DNA of 64,000 bases from Otis tarda (lineage: Eukaryota; Chordata; Aves; Otidiformes; Otididae), in the NCBI GenBank assembly GCA_026413225.1, contig CM048557.1:22670871-22734870 (forward strand). Direction: 5' to 3'. The first letter of the stretch is position 1, and every line of letters begins with the position of its first letter. A model generated the notes under the pieces. It ran no database searches. It saw only the letters and a list, made by a program, of their open reading frames with translations, and had not been told where the DNA came from. Shown one piece after another: positions 61,767-64,000 of the stretch. A program made the translations under genes and the position numbers.

Positions 61767-61875
61767 TCCTTTTCAATCTGAATTCAATCTTTTCCTTTTG
61801 CTTTGGGCTCCCAGTTGCATTATTTCCACTCCTTTCAATAGCCTGTTGGTGCAATGAGTCACTCTGAACTATGAC
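61767..61875. repeat. Duplicated ~110-bp element, copy A
   Basis: It begins TCCTTTTCAATCTGAATTCA and ends with CAATGAGTCACTCTGAACTA. Roughly four in five bases match the copy at 63862-63970 in the same orientation, with one small indel. Not recognised as a known repeat family. Confidence 0.8.
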
Positions 61876-63861
61876 ACATGGTTTACTGCTGCCACTAAAG
61901 TTTGTGCTGTGCCTTTCCTGTAGATTAATCAGGTACTTCAGGGTCCAAGCACCTTTCAATAGCAGTAAAATCCATACATTATTCTCGTAAAAGCTGATAA
62001 AAACAACATAGTGTTACTAAAATGTGGCTGGGAACCCTGATGCTGTTTGTTGTGGTTACAAAACACATAGGTCAGTTGGATGCAGATACAATAGAGGTTT
62101 ACTTCTGCGCCAAATCTACTTCATTTTATCTTCTAATTCTAACCTGCCTGAGGAAGAAACATCTTATATTGATTATCTGATTTTGAAGACAATCAATGGT
62201 CTAACAAGTACATGACTCAGAAGTGTCATCAGAATTATCAGGGAATTAAGTACTTTCTGCAATCTTGAATGCTATGTCAAGTGTCTTCTTTTCAGGCTGA
62301 TGTTCATAGATCTCTTTATGTTTGAGTCCTTTGGAATATTATATTTTACTTTGCCTCTTCCTGCAGTGACTACAGCCTCTGAGCTGTGATTTAACGCTGC
62401 TTATACTCCCCTTCATTGTGAGGCTGAGACATGGTTTGACCAAGCAATTTCTCCTTCCTATTCAAATAAACCATATATTTTTAAAAAAAGCACAGTTCAA
62501 ACATACAATACACTAACATTATGGGCCTGATGAGGAATATAATGAAGTCTGACTGTGAATTGCTTTTTTCTCATAGCTACAGCCTTAAAGTAAAGAACAA
62601 CAATTCAGGGTAGAATTGGAAGGGGCCTCATTGTGTGCTTGTGCTTGCCATGTGCTGAATGTACCTGCTCTTGGCTCCTGGGGGCTCAGGGAAGCTGCAG
62701 AAGTCAGTTCTGGAAACTCAAGAGATGCTCACAACATACTGCAACCACACCACCAGTCCCTGAGCCACCAGGCTTTATCTCAGGCTGAACATCACTTTTT
62801 CTAAGCCAGTGTTGAGCTTTCCCCTTCAAAAAATGTTTCCATTCTTTTATTTGTGTGCACTAGCAAACTAATTTGTCACACAATGTGGGGCCCGAGGAAT
62901 TTGAGATAATGGCAGTAACTGGGAGAGGTAACCAGCAAAAACTTGGACTGGACATTGCCAGGGATTTCAATCATTGTGGGGAGTATTTTGTTGTTGTAAA
63001 ATGGTGAAGGGACAAGGGGTGGAGTTTTCTTTTGTGAGTATATTGTCCTCCTTTGTGGGTGTTGTGATAAAGTGGCTTTAATTTTGGCGTGGGTTTTTTT
63101 TCGGTTGATGTAAATGAAGTCTACGAAGAGTGAGTGATGAATGCATAATTTAATGACAATTCAGCTAAGACCTATGACTAAGCTACAAAATGGGATGTTG
63201 ACTATTGAACCTCACCAGCTTGAAGGGACTTTACATGGGCATGATAGTCATTTATACCTTGGAAAAACATATAGCACTATATACTCTGAGCTTAGGTAAA
63301 GTAGCTTGACAAAGGAAACAGGAAGCTGGCATTGAAATCTATGAATTTATACCAATATCAAACTGGTGAGAGGGGAATTGGGGGGGATATACTTCCCATT
63401 TACAAGTTACCCATACTACAACCTCCCTCAGCACATGAAAAGGTTGGAAACAGAAACTTTGTATGGTTGCCCTTTACTTTCCTCTGCCAATGACTTGAGT
63501 TGTGAAGGTTTTTAGGGGAGTACTGTGCATATATGTCTGTATTGAGAGGAATACGGTGCTAGACATGCTGCTTTGTGAAGGAGTGGCTGCTCAGGGTCTG
63601 CACATAGTGATCGAATGGCTGACAGCTGCTCCTGTTTTTCTTTTTTATTCAGGGGTCCAGCATGAGAGCTGGACTGTGAGTACTGAGCTGTTATTGTTGG
63701 CTCACAAACACTGAGCTGATGGTATTGATTTTTTGAAAAGATGTTTGAAGCAGTAATAAAAATAAAAAATAAAGTCAAGAATGATGAGGCTTTATGAATA
63801 GCCAATAAAAGAATCCACAAAAAAAGTTAGTAAACTCTTGGGCTAGTCAACCTTGACAATG

Positions 63862-63970
63862 TCCTTTTCAATCTGAATCCAATCTTCTCCTCATGCTTTT
63901 AGCAGCCAGCTGCATTTGTTTCCACCCTCACAATGCTCCACTGGCTCAATGAGTCACTCTGAGCTACAGC
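63862..63970. repeat. Duplicated ~110-bp element, copy B
   Basis: It begins TCCTTTTCAATCTGAATCCA and ends with CAATGAGTCACTCTGAGCTA. It is the direct repeat of copy A 2.1 kb away. On the minus strand both copies keep related codons (QSDSL, then FRLKR), but copy B has an in-frame stop, so I do not call it coding. Confidence 0.8.
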
Positions 63971-64000
63971 TTGCACTTTTAAGCTTTCATACTCTACACA

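Larger units (their letters stand above)
60276..64000. other. RAG1-RAG2 spacer (to the window end)
   Basis: No long open frame occurs on either strand, so the single large RAG2 coding exon is not in the window. An A-run lies at 61518-61535. Two related ~110-bp sequences (61767 and 63862) are listed separately. The end of the RAG2 3'UTR (minus strand) may reach into this interval but cannot be located. Confidence 0.6.

Noticed and set aside
1-64000. CRISPR arrays, tRNA or rRNA genes, bacterial-type defence or operon structures
   Set aside because: None seen. The window is vertebrate nuclear DNA with spliced genes and avian retrotransposons.

Overview
This is a vertebrate nuclear window, almost certainly from a bird. 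The evidence is spliced genes with GT-AG introns, several 5'-truncated CR1 LINE copies with the bird-typical 3' tip (repeats of ATTCTATG), and a solo long terminal repeat starting TGTTGTGG. The decoded TRAF6 is 545 residues, 23 more than the human protein, and the extra residues lie in one linker. The gene order PRR5L(+) - TRAF6(-) - RAG1(+) is the conserved amniote order. RAG2 would be expected next on the minus strand, but no RAG2 reading frame lies within the 7.25 kb after the RAG1 stop, so it must begin beyond base 64000. I cannot name the species.

Layout. 1-8304: the 3' part of PRR5L, with the last two coding exons (311-437 and 7922-8304) around a 7.5 kb intron that holds two CR1 fragments and a 13-bp perfect hairpin; its probable 3'UTR runs to about 9.8 kb. 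9.8-24.2 kb: gene-poor intergenic DNA with one exon-like orphan segment (12505-12866), a CR1 tip, a reversed 1146-bp solo LTR with a CTAG target duplication (19069-20214), a second LTR-end-like fragment and A/T-rich tracts. 24.2-46.99 kb: TRAF6 on the minus strand, with a probable 3.7 kb 3'UTR, six coding exons (27994-38760) whose splice sites I placed to the base, a long first intron with a CR1 copy and a palindrome cluster, and a CpG-island promoter at about 46.45-47.13 kb with a likely non-coding first exon. 47.1-53.6 kb: TRAF6-RAG1 spacer with two more CR1 copies. 53613-56749: RAG1 exon 2, one uninterrupted coding exon of 1036 codons with all catalytic residues present. 56.75-64 kb: RAG1 3' region and RAG1-RAG2 spacer with a 12-bp perfect hairpin, a small tandem duplication and a pair of ~110-bp sequences repeated 2.1 kb apart.

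Function. PRR5L is an mTORC2-associated protein. TRAF6 is the RING E3 ligase and adaptor for IL-1/Toll-like and TNF-family receptor signalling. RAG1 is the catalytic subunit of the V(D)J recombinase, domesticated from a Transib-like transposase. They are neighbours by conserved synteny, not members of one operon-like unit. I see no bacterial-type system, CRISPR array, tRNA or rRNA gene. The most unusual items are non-coding: the duplicated element downstream of RAG1, three perfect or near-perfect inverted repeats, and the orphan exon-like block between PRR5L and TRAF6.
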